Positions 1 to 11,248 of a stretch of DNA of 64,000 bases are shown in pieces. Every line of letters starts with the position of its first letter. The stretch's first letter is position 1. The translations under genes were made by a program, and so were the position numbers. Origin of the DNA: Rhizomys pruinosus (lineage: Eukaryota > Chordata > Mammalia > Rodentia > Spalacidae); NCBI GenBank assembly GCA_009823505.1, contig VZQC01009986.1, positions 25,401 to 89,400 on the forward strand, in the 5' to 3' direction. Under the pieces are notes generated by a model, which saw only the letters and a list, made by a program, of their open reading frames with translations, had not been told where the DNA came from and made no database searches.

Positions 1-807
1 AAACAGCAGCTGACAGTGCTCCTTTATTCTGTGTTCTTTAACTCCACTTGTCTTCACACATGACAAACTCATGATTCTGTATTTAATCACTGTGTTTAGA
101 TTCAATTCCAAATTCAGTTTCCAATCTGATATTAAGCTGGGGTAAAGCATCATTTTTCACTAGAACCTCATTGTCCCCTCTGGTCTTCCCTGGACTAGAA
201 TTGTGTTTGGGTTCATACAGATTATATCTGATTTCTTGTCCACTCCCCGGTATCCCTTCTTCCAAGATAGCTGCTTTCAGCCTTCCCTCCTCAGGAACCT
301 TCTCCTACAACATTGTGGAGCTTCTCCACAAAGAAAGTCCAGGAATGTTCTAGTTGTCTCTGGATGTTTCCCTGAGGCACCTGTGTCCTAGGCTTGGAAA
401 GCCAGGGACTTGGATTAGCTTGTGTCTTATCTTATGCTGGAACTTGTGTTCCAGCAGATACTTTTGCTTTTAGAGCTTGTGCATCAGACTGTCGGAGAGT
501 GTGTGTGCATCTTGGTATCTGCCGTGTTGGAGAACCATCACAGTGATGTTCTGATGAAACCACAGCTCTAACAAATCTTGCTCATCGCCTTGTCTCCCTT
601 CACTCTGCTTCTCATCTGACAGCCTTCCTCCTCCATGTGGGAGGAGGAAGAGACATCAGTGCAGTATGCCAGCAAGCAACTTGCCATGAGGCTCTAGGGG
701 AAGTTAGAGAACTACAGAAGGGGGCAGCCATACTCCACTACAGATTTCCTTTAGGGGCATGAGTCTATTCCCCCAATGGATATTTAACTGAATTTAATTT
801 CACACAG

Positions 808-870
808 GATTCATCAGGTGTCGCTCCATTTAAAACCAAAGAGCCATCCCCTCGGATCGGGAAAATACAA
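808..870 (+). CDS. Washc2: Washc2 coding exon (21 codons)
   Basis: Acceptor tttcacacag precedes GAT and donor gtaact follows CAA. It translates as [21 protein letters not shown], the short exon before the [10 protein letters not shown] segment of FAM21. Phase is 0 at both ends. Confidence 0.9.
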
Positions 871-2010
871 GTAACTATACACCTGGACTCTTCGTTGCCT
901 GCCTGTGGCACCTATAAAACTTGTGGACTTTCATTTTTCCAGCTGCTGCCAGACAGTTCCTCATCTCTTACCCTGCCACTACCACACCCTTCACCCTGCC
1001 TACTTGTTGCTTTTTCTGTGCTGCCTCTTTGATGTCCTTTGACCCTAGTGGTGGGCACAAGTGTTTGTCCAGCTGAGACAAGATCAGGTGATCTTTCCAC
1101 ATTGCTCTTCTCTTGTATTTTTCATTGTGTGCACCACAGAGATCAGTGTGTCACAGAAATGGTAACCAACTCCTGTGTTTAAGCACAAATACTGAGTTCC
1201 ATTTTTCTTCCTTAGGCAAATTTAGCAATTAACCCAGCAGCCTTGCTGCCAACAGCACCTCTGCCGATCTTGGGAGCAAAGCCTGTTTCGCCTGAATTAG
1301 CTTTCCCTTCATCTGAACCTGGAAGGAGCCACGATCTGGAGAGTGTGCCCACTCTCCCTGGGAGTGGAGAGGCGGGTGTGAGTTTTGATTTTCCAGCCCA
1401 GGCAGACACCTTACACAGTGCAAACAAGGTGATGAAACTGTCTTTGCTTGCTTGCTTTTAACTAGCCCAACCTGCATGTTCAGAGTCGTCCAGCTTCACC
1501 TCCCCATTTGGAGGCGTCTCATCCTGGCGCAGCCTCTCCTCCCTCTGCTTCTCTCAAGTTTCCTGCTTCTGCTCCAGCTTTCCTCCTAATTCCTCAGTAC
1601 TTGAAGCCTGAACTCTAGGCCCCCAGGCCCCAGGCACGTGCTAGGTCCTGTGGTGCCCATTGGCCACCCTTCTCCTGGAATGCTTTCTTCTGCTTACAGC
1701 GCTGCTCAATGCTCCTCACTTGCATGGTGCTGCTCTCCTACCTTAGCTTGGGCTCCTCCCCCGAGACCCCAAGTAACTCCCCAGCTACGAGAGCTATTTC
1801 AGAATTTTTCAGTATTTTTCAGAATATCTTTTATTTATGACGATTTCACACATGTGCACATTATATCTTGACCATACTTACACTCTACCCGGTTCAGTCT
1901 CCCAAACTTCTGAAAACTGTGATATTGCCTTGAAATAAGTAGATAGGGGTTGTTGTTGTTGTTGTTGTTGTTTGTCCAAAACAGATTGTATCTTCTCAAA
2001 GCAAAACTTG

Positions 2011-2046
<36 letters not shown>

Positions 2047-5000
2047 TTGGTATGTTTGAGGCAGGGTCTCCCTGTAGCCCCAGCTGGCCTTGAACTTACA
2101 GAGATCCGCCTGCCTCTGCCTCCCAAATGTTGGGGTTAAAGGAGTTTTCTACCACAACCCTGTGTAAAAGTTTTTATATTTTGGAAAATATCAGAAATAT
2201 TAAATCACAGCTACTAAGAGACTCATGTTTGGGGCTACTTTAACAGTTGTTGCTTCTGAGACACATTTCTGCTTACAGTGTTGAGGGTTTGAATTGGTGT
2301 TTGTTGACCTGGAGAAAATAGCAGCACAGGCACACTTCTTTATTATCTCCTAATCTTGCTTTTAGAGCTTGATAAAGTTGGTGCTAGTTAAGTCCATGCC
2401 TTCGAGTTAAGAGCAGAGGAGGTGCTGGAGTGTGTATGTGTGTTGGGTGTCACAGAACACCAGGACGCCTGCCTTCGGGGATTTCAGCAGCACTGAAACC
2501 TTTCTCATAAAATCAGAAGACATTGAAGGATTAAGAAGGAAAATAAAAAGGAAACATTAAAGGATTATGAAGGACTCAGTTTTGGATTTCTGACTCCTTT
2601 AGAAATCTTAAATCATCTTCTCCTCGGTGTATCCTAATTGAAATAAACCAGATACCTTTAGAGTATTGTTGAGTCAGTGAGTCTTTGCTGTGTTAGTTTG
2701 AACACTTTAATCATCAGACCAAGGTGTATGTTTTTGCTGTTGCAGAGTCGTGTTAAAGTGAGAGGGAAGCGTAGACCGCAGACCCGGGCGGCTAGGCGGT
2801 TGGCGGCCCAGGAGTCCAGTGAGGCCGAGGAAATGAGTATTCCCAGAGGTTCTGCTACACAGTTGGCAGGGAGTCCGATTTCACCGAATGGCCATCAGCC
2901 CCAGCTGCAGCCCAGAGCTGCGGATGGTGATATCGGCACTGAAGAGGCTGTGGCCGCAGCCACTCCACCTTGGGGAGGTGGTCCGATGTCTGCAGTGGAC
3001 AGAAGCCCCTTGGTGAAGTCTCATCAGACCAGAAATGAAGCTGACATATTTGATTCTGGGGACATCTTTTCCAAAAGCATAGGATCACAACCCATGGAGA
3101 GAGCCAAAGCCAAGTGGGTGGTAGCAGAGACCCCGGCCCACTTGCCAGGAGGAAGTAAAGAGAAGAGCTCCCTGTTTCCTGTTGTCGGTGAGGCCAGCAC
3201 TGACGATGACCTCTTCCAGCCTGCCCAACCAAGACCAGCAAAGAAAGCAAATCCCTTTCCCTTCTTGGAAGATGAGGGTGATCTCTTTGCAGATCAGAAA
3301 GGCAAAAAGAACGTGCGGAAATCAGACAGTCATCAAGACTTTGTATCAAAAACACAAGATATTTTTGAGGTAACAAAAATATTTCATGCTTGGTTCCTAT
3401 GTTAAGGAAAATAGCTGATTATCGTCTTCAAACCACAGATTCTGATAAGCTGATTTTGTGCATGCCTGATACTTCCTTGGTTAGTGATCATAATTAGGCT
3501 CTCCTGTTAAGAAATCTTTACTTGAAGTGACTTTTTTTTAATTTCTTTAATCTAGGGGTAGTTCTTACTGCCTTTAATCCTTGAAACAGGTCTTGATTTA
3601 TTATTACTATTTTTTTTTTCTTAAATTTGCAGTCCTGGGGATAGAGCCCAGAGCATATTACATGCTAGGCAAATATACCATTTAAGCCATACCTTCAGCC
3701 CTCGGTCTTGCTTTCTCTAGCATGTTGCCCCTGACAGTTTCCTTGGCATGCTGTTCTGTGACGTCTATAAACTCCCATCAGTGCTGCTTTTGTGTTTAAC
3801 CTCAGGTTCTGATTGGAACTGCTAGTTTAGCAGAGTTGTAGACAGCAAGGCCTTCAGTGGTACTTGGAACAGATGTTTATTGAGCATTTTGCTCATAGAG
3901 CCAGAAGGAAAGTGAGGACAAATGTTTTGCTCCCTAGAGCTCTCAAGGAGAGGAATCAAATACAAAGAGAACAACTGACAGCTAAGATGATTTCAAATTG
4001 TACTAAGTAAGAGCCATGAAGAAAACTACTTGAGACAGGTAGCAATGGGAGGCCACTCCTCAGGTGGGGCAGATGAACAAGGCCTCACTGCAGAGCTGGC
4101 ACTTGAACTGTGAACAGGAGAAGGAAAAGAACCAGCTGTGCAGAGATCTGGGGTCTGAGATCCAGGCCTTGGGACAAGTCTGTGCCCGAATACCCTAGAA
4201 GTTGCATTTCTGTAAGTTACTGAATTACTCTTAGTTTAAAAAGTGCTTTTATTTTTATTTATTCAAAATGTTTTTGGCTTAACCAGGATGACATATTTGC
4301 TACGGAAGCCATTAAGCCTTCTCACAAAAAAAGAGAGAAGGAGAGAACTTTGGAACCCAACTTATTTGATGATAATATTGATATCTTTGCTGACTTGACT
4401 GTGAAGCCCAAAGAAAAATCCAAAAAGAAATTGGAAACCAAGTCGATGTTTGATGATGATACAGGTAAGTGTGGGTTTTTTTCTCCATTTTGCAAGTGTG
4501 GCTATCTAGAGTGGACCTACAGCAACTGAGTATGTTTCCTGTTGTTGCTGTTGGCCCTTTCCTGGACATTGTTTCCCAGCAGGTTTCCTTTTGCATTGCT
4601 GTGCAAAGCCTAATTAGTCTTAAGGATGGATACCTGGGTAGCCTCGTTAGTCGTGTGGCAGACAACCTGACGCTGTGATAAACATCGGGGATCACAGGAG
4701 GTGCCCAGAATCCGACCTAGAAGATAGGTTAACTTTTATCTGTGCCCTCCTGCCATCCTCTGATACACACTGGTACTTTGGAAAGGAAGTCATTAGAAAC
4801 GTGCCCCACACCTGATTGGCCAGCTGAGGTGACTGTTTCAGGTGCCATGCAATCAATGGAGTCCGATTTCCAGCCTGAGAGTGAGGGACAGCAGTTCAGA
4901 GACTGGAGAGTCAGTGCAGGGGAGCAGGACTATACAGGGGAGTGGTGCACAGGCGAGACTTGACACTGGAGGTCCCTTGTGTCTGTGAACCCAATACCAG

Positions 5001-6677
5001 TACTGCTTGACAGGAACAGTAGTGAAAGCCAGCAAACACCTGATAGCTACAGATGTTGGGCTTGTTGGTAGCCGTGAGCTGTTCTCTCGCTCTGTCCCTT
5101 CCATGTCTATGGAGCTGACTGGAAGAGAGCAGGCGTTGCAGACCCACACTGGATCTGTCCCCCTGGCAGGCCTTTGCACTGTCCTCATGTGTCCTGCCAC
5201 ACAGAGTATAGAAGACACTTAGGGGTGTTTGTTGGTTGCTATTTTTTGGTGGGTTTTTGTTTTGTTTTGTTTTTGTTGTTTTTTTGTTTGTTTGTTTCTC
5301 ATTGTGTGGACTGGGCTGGCCTCAGTCTCACAGAGATCCACCTGCAGAAGCCTCTCCAGTGCTGGGATCAAAGGTATGCACTACCATACCTGGCCCCTCT
5401 TGGTTTGTTTCTTGACGTATGGTCAGTCTTGCTATAGCCCTAACTAGCCTGAAATTCTCCTGCCCTTAGTCTGCCCTCCTGCTGGGGTTAGAGGTATGCA
5501 TGGTTTTCTTTCACTACCAAAATTGTAACAGGTTTATATTAATAGTCATACAATTTAGAAAATGTAAAAAGGAGAAAAGTTTTAGAGCTAACTAATGTTA
5601 ATTGTTTTATATCCTGTAGAATATACTAATGTATATTTATATATAGTTTAAAAAGTAAGAATTACTTTACCTCTTAGTCACATTTTAAATACCTTTCCAT
5701 GTCAGTACATAGAAATCTGATTTTAGCCAGGCTTGGTGGTGCACGCCTTTAATCCTAGCACTCTGGAGGCAGAGGCAGGTGGATCTTTGTGAGTTCAAGG
5801 CCAACTGGGGCTACAGGGAGACCCCGTCTCAAAAAAGACAAAAAAAAAAAAAAAAGAAAGAAATCTTATTTTAGTGTTTTGAGTAATACTGCTTTGTATT
5901 TAACCATAAACCTGATAATGGAAATCTAGATTGTTCTGTTTTCTTTTTACAATGTCACGGTCCTTATTATTTATGTACACCTGTCTTTATGTATGCTGAA
6001 ATTGTGCTATGGTATGATACCAATAATGTTACCGGAAAGCTAGCCTAATTAAACTTTGGGGTCTCTGAAGCACTAAGCATGAATGTAGTCACAAAGACTT
6101 CATTCTTACCACTAAGATTCCTCAATTGATTCCTTATTCTGGGAGTGAATTCTGTATTGGATTTCTCTTTGCACACTTACTATACTTGGTTTTTAAAGTC
6201 CAGAGTGACAAGAATATATAAATCAGTTCAGTGTTCCAGAGAGCAAGGTCCTGGTCTAAGTTAGAGATCTGGTCACCCTCCCCCACTTGACTTTTTCATG
6301 TGCATATCCATAATTTTGTGGCTGTGAAACTTATACACACACATAAAGAACCTTTAGCTTGTATTTAATTATGGAACTTAGTAAGTGAACAGGACCAGAG
6401 TCTAAGAGGTTTGGCTTCCATATTGTTATTCCATAGAGTTATCAGAATTGGGCCTTTGGTGGTTTGTGTGAATATGATTCAAAAGTATTACTTTTCTTTG
6501 CCTGCCTCAGTAAAAATTTTTTCTTTCCTTTTCAAAGATGATATCTTCTCTTCTGGTCTCCAGGCTAAGACAGCCAAACCAAAAAGTCAGTCTTCACAGG
6601 CAACGTCAGAACCAAGATCTGAACACAAGGTGTCCAACATTTTCGAAGATCCCCTGAATGCCTTTGGAAGCCACTAG
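808..6677 (+). CDS. Washc2: WASH complex subunit 2 (FAM21), C-terminal 405 codons in five exons
   Basis: Joining 808-870, 1216-1428, 2746-3369, 4287-4464 and 6538-6677 gives 1218 nt, a continuous 405-residue tail plus stop. All junctions are AG/GT and in phase. The translation matches the FAM21 tail as I know it: a [12 protein letters not shown] segment, then a basic [17 protein letters not shown] stretch, then Ser/Pro-rich low-complexity sequence with acidic LF-type motifs ([42 protein letters not shown]) ending [14 protein letters not shown]. In the family this disordered tail binds VPS35 of retromer, SNX27 and capping protein, recruiting the WASH Arp2/3 activator to endosomes. The N-terminal head that assembles with the other WASH subunits lies upstream of the window. 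No frameshift or premature stop is seen, so the copy looks functional. Confidence 0.96.
1216..1428 (+). CDS. Washc2: Washc2 coding exon (71 codons)
   Basis: Acceptor ttcttccttag and donor gtgatg flank an in-phase 213-nt exon beginning [16 protein letters not shown] and ending DTLHSANK. The last residues form the first part of the capping-protein interaction motif, completed in the next exon. Confidence 0.93.
2746..3369 (+). CDS. Washc2: Washc2 large coding exon (208 codons)
   Basis: This 624-nt exon has acceptor tgctgttgcag and donor gtaaca. It begins [18 protein letters not shown] and carries several acidic aromatic motifs ([26 protein letters not shown]) separated by Lys/Pro-rich linkers such as [11 protein letters not shown]. 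It ends TQDIFE, and the motif continues into the next exon (DDIFATEA). The reading frame stays open a little upstream and downstream into the introns, but the splice sites set the true limits. Confidence 0.95.
4287..4464 (+). CDS. Washc2: Washc2 coding exon (59 codons + 1 nt)
   Basis: Acceptor ggcttaaccag and donor gtaagt bound the exon. It encodes [20 protein letters not shown] followed by acidic [20 protein letters not shown] and KSMFDDDT. It ends in phase 1, and its final G joins AT of the next exon to give Asp. Confidence 0.94.
6538..6677 (+). CDS. Washc2: Washc2 terminal coding exon and stop
   Basis: Acceptor cttttcaaag leads into ATGATATC, which with the donated G reads [18 protein letters not shown]. 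The exon ends [17 protein letters not shown] and TAG at 6675-6677. The last two acidic LF-type motifs lie here, close to the carboxyl terminus where the family binds retromer most strongly. Confidence 0.95.
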
Positions 6678-6870
6678 AATGTGCAGGGTCTCCACGCTTC
6701 ACCTTTCAGCTAGTAATGCTATCTTCATAGGCTCATTGTCTTAACAGGATTCCAAAAAGTAAATATAAAACACAGTTCATGTTTTACCCAATGTAGCTAA
6801 TATTTTCTGCACCAATTTTAATTACGATTAATATTACACAACAAAAATAAATGGTTCACAGTGGTTTGTT
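6678..6870 (+). other. Washc2: Washc2 3' UTR
   Basis: AT-rich sequence follows the TAG stop and contains AATAAA at 6846-6851, so the proximal cleavage site should fall about 10-30 nt after it. The end given is an estimate. Confidence 0.7.
6846..6851 (+). terminator. Washc2: Poly(A) signal AATAAA, proximal
   Basis: This canonical hexamer lies 169 nt after the Washc2 stop. A GT-rich stretch (gtggtttgttttt) follows, as expected for a downstream cleavage element. Confidence 0.75.
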
Positions 6871-7127
6871 TTTATTTAATTAGCCTGGGTAAAAGATCAG
6901 GGCATGTTAGAGATGAAATCTATTTCTGGCTGTCATGTTCGGGGAGGGAAGCCACATTGGCAAATGCCAGACAGATGATCGTTGTTGTTGGTGAGAATCT
7001 TTAGTGTGGTCATGGTCTAGGCAGGTGGAAGAAAAAGGTGAGAGAGTATAGGCTTAAGATTCTAAGCGTATGAGAAGAGGCTTCCACTGACTTCCAAAGT
7101 TGGTCTTCTACTGTGTCTCATTTTGTA

Positions 7128-7133
7128 AATAAA
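7128..7133 (+). terminator. Poly(A) signal AATAAA, possible distal site
   Basis: A second canonical hexamer lies about 280 nt beyond the first, with T-rich sequence behind it. It could end a longer Washc2 3' UTR; sequence alone cannot show use. Confidence 0.35.
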
Positions 7134-7139
7134 GTTTTA

Positions 7140-8120
7140 TTGAAACACAGCTACAGCCATTATTTATTACTTGTGGCTATATTTAAACTAACTGCAAATG
7201 TCAGAGTTGTCTTTTTCTAGAAAGTTTGCTAACTCTTGCTCCAAGGCATCCGTTTCCATCCTGAGAGCTTTGCAGCAGAGTGAACCTGGGAAGCAAAAGT
7301 GCTTGGGATGGACATTTCAGCTGTCAGTGCCTGGAGAGCTCAGCACTGACAGCCACATTGTGTCTGCATTATCCAGGGCAGTAGCTGCTAAGCACACGAC
7401 TAGCTCACTCCGTCCTAGTTATGTTTTCCTATGCTGTGGCATTGAGCTGCAGAGCATTCAGCTCAGAAACGTGGCATAATCTTATTGGCCAATTAAATTG
7501 GCTTCAATAATCTTGAAGCCATTAAGTTCTTGCTTATGGTTGGTGTGAAAGTACTCAGTACCCAGAGCTAAAGATTTTGTATGGTTCCCGCAGGGCTCTG
7601 CTCTATGACCCAAGAGCAGAGGAGGCCGAGTCTCCCTACCACTTTTGGCCGTTCTGTTCCTTCTCACCCTGGCTTAACTGGATATTTAGTTTCCTGCTCT
7701 GAGCTCAGGCTGGGTGTAGCATTTGATGCAATTTTCATTTTTTGTTTTGGAGCCATCAGATGTACTCATCAATCTTTACGATTTGGTTCTAGGGGATTTA
7801 GGACACAGAAGAGGTAGAAATAATGCAGATCAGATAGAAGTTTGAAAGGGGAAGGACACTCAATGGAAAAAAATGCAGGGACTTTTTAATTTAATTTTAT
7901 TCATTATCTGTAACCTACCAGATAGGCAGTGTTACATGTGAGGCTCAACTCTAGGATCAGTGTAAAACAGTGGGCATGAGGTTAGAATTTTGTACTTTGC
8001 CTGAGATTCTTATGTGGCATTTCTACCTTGCAGGGTTATTGGAGAGAGATTATGTAAAGATCCTTATCTGCCATTTAAAATACTAGGGGACGATGAAGAT
8101 ATAATTTGGTGAGGCAGTGA
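7140..8120. other. Intergenic sequence, nothing recognised
   Basis: This is unique-looking sequence between Washc2 and Zfand4. Short open frames occur but have no family resemblance, codon bias or splice context. Confidence 0.5.
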
Positions 8121-8126
8121 AGCTTT

Positions 8127-8340
8127 TTTTTTTAATTTTATGTGTATGAGTGTACTGTCTGCATGTAAGTAGGTACACTTCTGTCATGCAATGCTGCGGA
8201 GGTCAGAAGAGGGGTGTCGGATTCCCCTGGAACTGGAGTTAAAGACAGTTCTTAGTCGCCATGTGGGTGCTGGGAATCGAACCCAGGTCCTCTGCAAGAG
8301 CAGTTGGTGCTCCTAACCACTGAGCCATCTCTCCAGCCCA
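8127..8340 (-). mobile_element. B2-family SINE
   Basis: Read on the minus strand it starts TGGGCTGGAGAGATGGCTCA, has tRNA-like boxes (GGTCCTCTGCAAGAGC in reverse), and ends in the AT-rich tail near 8127. It belongs to the subfamily with a single AACTCCAGTTCCAGGGG segment. Confidence 0.85.
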
Positions 8341-8358
8341 ATAAAGTTTAAAGCAGAA

Positions 8359-8535
8359 GCCGGGCGTGGTGGTGTACACCTTTAATCCTAGCACTTGGGA
8401 GGCAGAGGCAGGCAGATCTTTGTGAGTTCAAGGCCAGCCTGGTCTACAGTGATTTCCAGGACAGCTGGGGCTACAGCGAGACCCTGTCTCGAAAAGACCA
8501 AAAAGAAAAAAAAAAAAAATAGTAATAAGAATAAA
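8359..8535 (+). mobile_element. B1 SINE, full length with target-site duplication
   Basis: It begins GCCGGGCGTGGTGGTG, has the B-box GAGTTCAAGGC, the CAGCTGGGGCTACAG 3' half and an A-rich tail. The direct repeat TAAAGCAGAAGCC occurs at 8349-8361 and 8536-8548 and marks the insertion. Confidence 0.9.
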
Positions 8536-8539
8536 TAAA

Positions 8540-9180
8540 GCAGAAGCCAAATATTTAAACTCATCTATCTGATGCTGGAGCCCATGCTGTCATTTGTAAT
8601 CAAGACTCCTATCACATACATTATCTTAAGCTCTGTAAACAAGGACTTTCAAGCTTACAGCATTAATCATGACTTAAGATCCAGTCTCAAGAGGCTGGTA
8701 AACAACAAGCCCAGGGGATCGCCATACCAACCCCTGATTGGCATCGAAATTCATCCTGTAGCATACTGGGTCACAGGTTAAGGGTGCTGTCTCCGTGTGT
8801 GAAGGGTCAGAACTACCTGTGAAGGAAGTGAAGCCACAGGGGCACAAGCAAGGTGGAAGAACCTGTTGTCTTGACGTCAGCTAGTTTATACCCAGTTTAG
8901 CAGTTTGAAACGAAAAAGGGTTGTGTTCAAGCTGGGCTACCCTGGACATGGAAGTACCCCAGGTTCTGGAAAGGACACTGGTGGACAGCCAATTCCAGGG
9001 ACCTTCCTCTGGCCATGGAACCCTGGGCGTGCCCCCAGCTAAAGCCCTCCGCCTGCCACCCGCTCCTTCCGGAAGACCTGTGATCTGTCTCCAGCCTGCT
9101 GCCGGGTTCAGTCAGGTGGCCACTGTTGTTAGTAGTAGAGGGTCAACATCCGGGACTCTCCTAACCAACGACGTCTCTCT
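8540..9180. other. Upstream flank of the Zfand4 promoter
   Basis: This sequence rises in GC towards 9.2 kb. Apart from a palindromic CRE at 8872-8879 I see no gene or repeat in it. Confidence 0.5.
8872..8879. promoter_or_regulatory. Palindromic cAMP-response element TGACGTCA
   Basis: An exact consensus CRE/ATF octamer lies about 0.4-0.5 kb upstream of the inferred Zfand4 start. A single site is weak evidence of function. Confidence 0.35.
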
Positions 9181-9550
9181 TAACTCACCTGAGGCCTGGT
9201 GTCCGAGCAACCGCCGGGCGTCTTATGGCCAGACTCCGCCCCTCCGCGCTGATTGGACGGTGCTGGCAAGGCCGGCCGGCAATTGGCGGGCGGTGTCACA
9301 AAGGGCGGGGCCGGAGCGCGGTGGGCCGCAGCGGCGCTGGCCGGCACTCGCACCTCTGTCGGCCTGCAGGCCGGCGTGTGAGCCGGCAGAGCGACCACCT
9401 CCTCCTGCGAGCTGGTGAGGGGCGGCGGGGGGAGGGACGGGCGCACCCGCGTTGGCTGCGGTCCCACACTTCCCGCGCCTCTCTGTGTGGACCGGCCGCC
9501 TGACCCGGCTCTGGCTGGGTCTCGGTCCTGTGGTTGCCTCCGCGCGAGTG
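9180..9550 (+). promoter_or_regulatory. Zfand4: CpG-island promoter of Zfand4
   Basis: This is the only strongly GC- and CpG-rich block in the window. It contains two inverted CCAAT boxes (GATTGG at 9251 and AATTGG at 9281), a GC box (GGGCGGGG, 9303-9310) and no TATA box. That arrangement fits a housekeeping promoter. It lies directly before the inferred non-coding first exon. Confidence 0.8.
9330..9414 (+). other. Zfand4: Zfand4 exon 1 (5' UTR), start approximate
   Basis: A good donor, CTG|gtgagg, ends at 9414 inside the CpG island, 3' of the CCAAT and GC boxes. The transcription start is inferred from promoter element spacing only. No start codon in frame with the coding exon is needed here. 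Confidence 0.5.
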
Positions 9551-9923
9551 TGAGATGCACGGATAAGTGGAAATGGGCTGTGAGATGAAATGTGGGATTT
9601 AAGGAGTCTGTCTAGGAAGTTTGCATGTTGTTGTACAGACAGTGAGAAATCTTCATAGGACCTTGAGCTAGAATAATAGGATCCATTCTACAGTTTAAAA
9701 GCATAACTGTGCTTCACATCATATACTGTTGGGGAGCTGCCAGTTAAAACAACACTGAGATGTGTTTCCACGACTGCTTGTAAAAGCTCCAGTCTGGAAT
9801 AGTGACAGTACAAGATGATGTAAGGACGTGAAGTAATAGTGTCTTCATTCATTGCTGCTGGGAATGCAAATGATTCAGCCACTTTGAATATTGTTTAGCA
9901 ACTTCATTAAAGGAAGATTAAGT

Positions 9924-10120
9924 CCAGGCTTGGTGACACACACCTTTAATCCAAGTACTTGGGAGGCAGAAGCAGGCAAGTCTCTGTGAGATCAAAGCCA
10001 ACCTGGTCTACATAGCTGCTTGTAATGGTAATTACAGGTCCTAGGAAGATAGTTGTTAAGATGAGTTCCAGGCCAGCTGGGGCTACAGCTGTCTCAAAAC
10101 AGACCTGTCTCAAAAAACCA
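9924..10120 (+). mobile_element. B1 SINE, diverged, with an internal insertion
   Basis: Left half (CCAGGCTTGGTGACACACACC, then AACCTGGTCTACATAG) and right half (GAGTTCCAGGCCAGCTGGGG) are separated by about 45 nt of extra sequence at 10011-10057. Confidence 0.75.
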
Positions 10121-10124
10121 ATAA

Positions 10125-10855
10125 CAGAAAACAAAAGAAACTAGAAAACAATGCCTCAATCCCTCAGTTGTAACTAATGTGCTGTGCTAGTGCAGGATAG
10201 TGCTGGAGGCAGGGAAGCAACAGATGGCTACAGAAACCATAATTATCAGTTTGGTTGTAGACTAAAAATTGCTCTTAAGTCTCATAAGGGAGAAAAATGA
10301 CATCTTTAATTTATATTCATTTACCTTATCAGTGAGGTTTCCCTATAATACACTGCAAATGCATAGCTTCTTCCCCTGCTTAAATACAGATAGTGAAAAG
10401 TAATCACTACACGGAGTGTTAAAATAATACCCTTAAGCAGTTCTCCAAAGCTTGCTTTCCAGAAGTCAAACATCAAACCCCGGAAGTAGTTAGGAAGAAT
10501 GAAGCAGAGGAATCAAGGATCGTAGCAAGTCTTCGAAGCCCCGAACTAAGTCCTAATCAGTGAATGGAGAGATGACAGAATACAAAGATACAAATTTGCA
10601 TTGTTAGGATTGGTTGCTCTGAGATGTCATGGCTTTGTGGGAAGTTCCTAAATTTGGAGCTTGAATGAATGGGTGAATAGTGGTATGCTTTAACTTGATT
10701 TGGACTATAAGACAAGAACTTGGGGGAAATAGGTATTTTTGTATATGCTGAATTTCAAGTATGTGGACTGTCCAGACTAAAGATGTCCTGTGACATGTCA
10801 TGCTTTTAGAGTGCTGATTACTAAAAAACCATAGTCTTTCAAAATAGCTGCACCT
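10125..10855. other. Zfand4 intron 1, nothing recognised
   Basis: This is AT-rich intronic sequence without a clear repeat family or exon. Confidence 0.45.
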
Positions 10856-10972
10856 TTAAGTATAGTTCTAAGCCATGGTTAGTACATCCTGTAATTCCAG
10901 AACTGGGTAGACAAAATCAGGAGGCCTATGTATGAGCTTAAAGCCAACCTGGGCTACATAATGAGGCCTGCA

Positions 10973-11031
<59 letters not shown>

Positions 11032-11034
11032 ATG
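10856..11034 (+). mobile_element. Old B1-like SINE with (AAAT)n tail
   Basis: A degraded B1 reading (CATGGTTAGTACATCCTGTAA, then AAAGCCAACCTGGGCTACAT) ends in a long, nearly perfect AAAT microsatellite at 10972-11034 grown from its tail. Confidence 0.6.
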
Positions 11035-11248
11035 TAAATAACTTTCTATGGAAATTATAGCATTGCTATATCACATAACCTTTAGGTAGGAAACATTTAA
11101 ATTTTATGTGTAACCCATATTTACTTTTGACGCTTACACTTTCTTAATGGTATGAATTTTTTTTGTTCACCTGGGCTTACTTGATATGTTTCTCACTCTG
11201 AAGTTTTTTGTTTTTTTTACAATAAAATGTTTTCAAAAGTTTAATTAT

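Noticed and set aside
2855..3376. 173-codon minus-strand open frame
   Set aside because: It is antisense to the large Washc2 exon, which has the recognisable protein and splice sites.
3370..3405. Extension of the large Washc2 exon to the in-frame stop ([11 protein letters not shown])
   Set aside because: The sequence after 3369 starts with a proper donor (gtaaca), and the conserved protein continues in the exon at 4287.
9180..9560. Overlapping open frames in the CpG-rich region (plus and minus)
   Set aside because: High GC removes stop codons by chance. The translations are Arg/Pro/Ala-rich without family resemblance, and the block fits a promoter with a 5' UTR exon.
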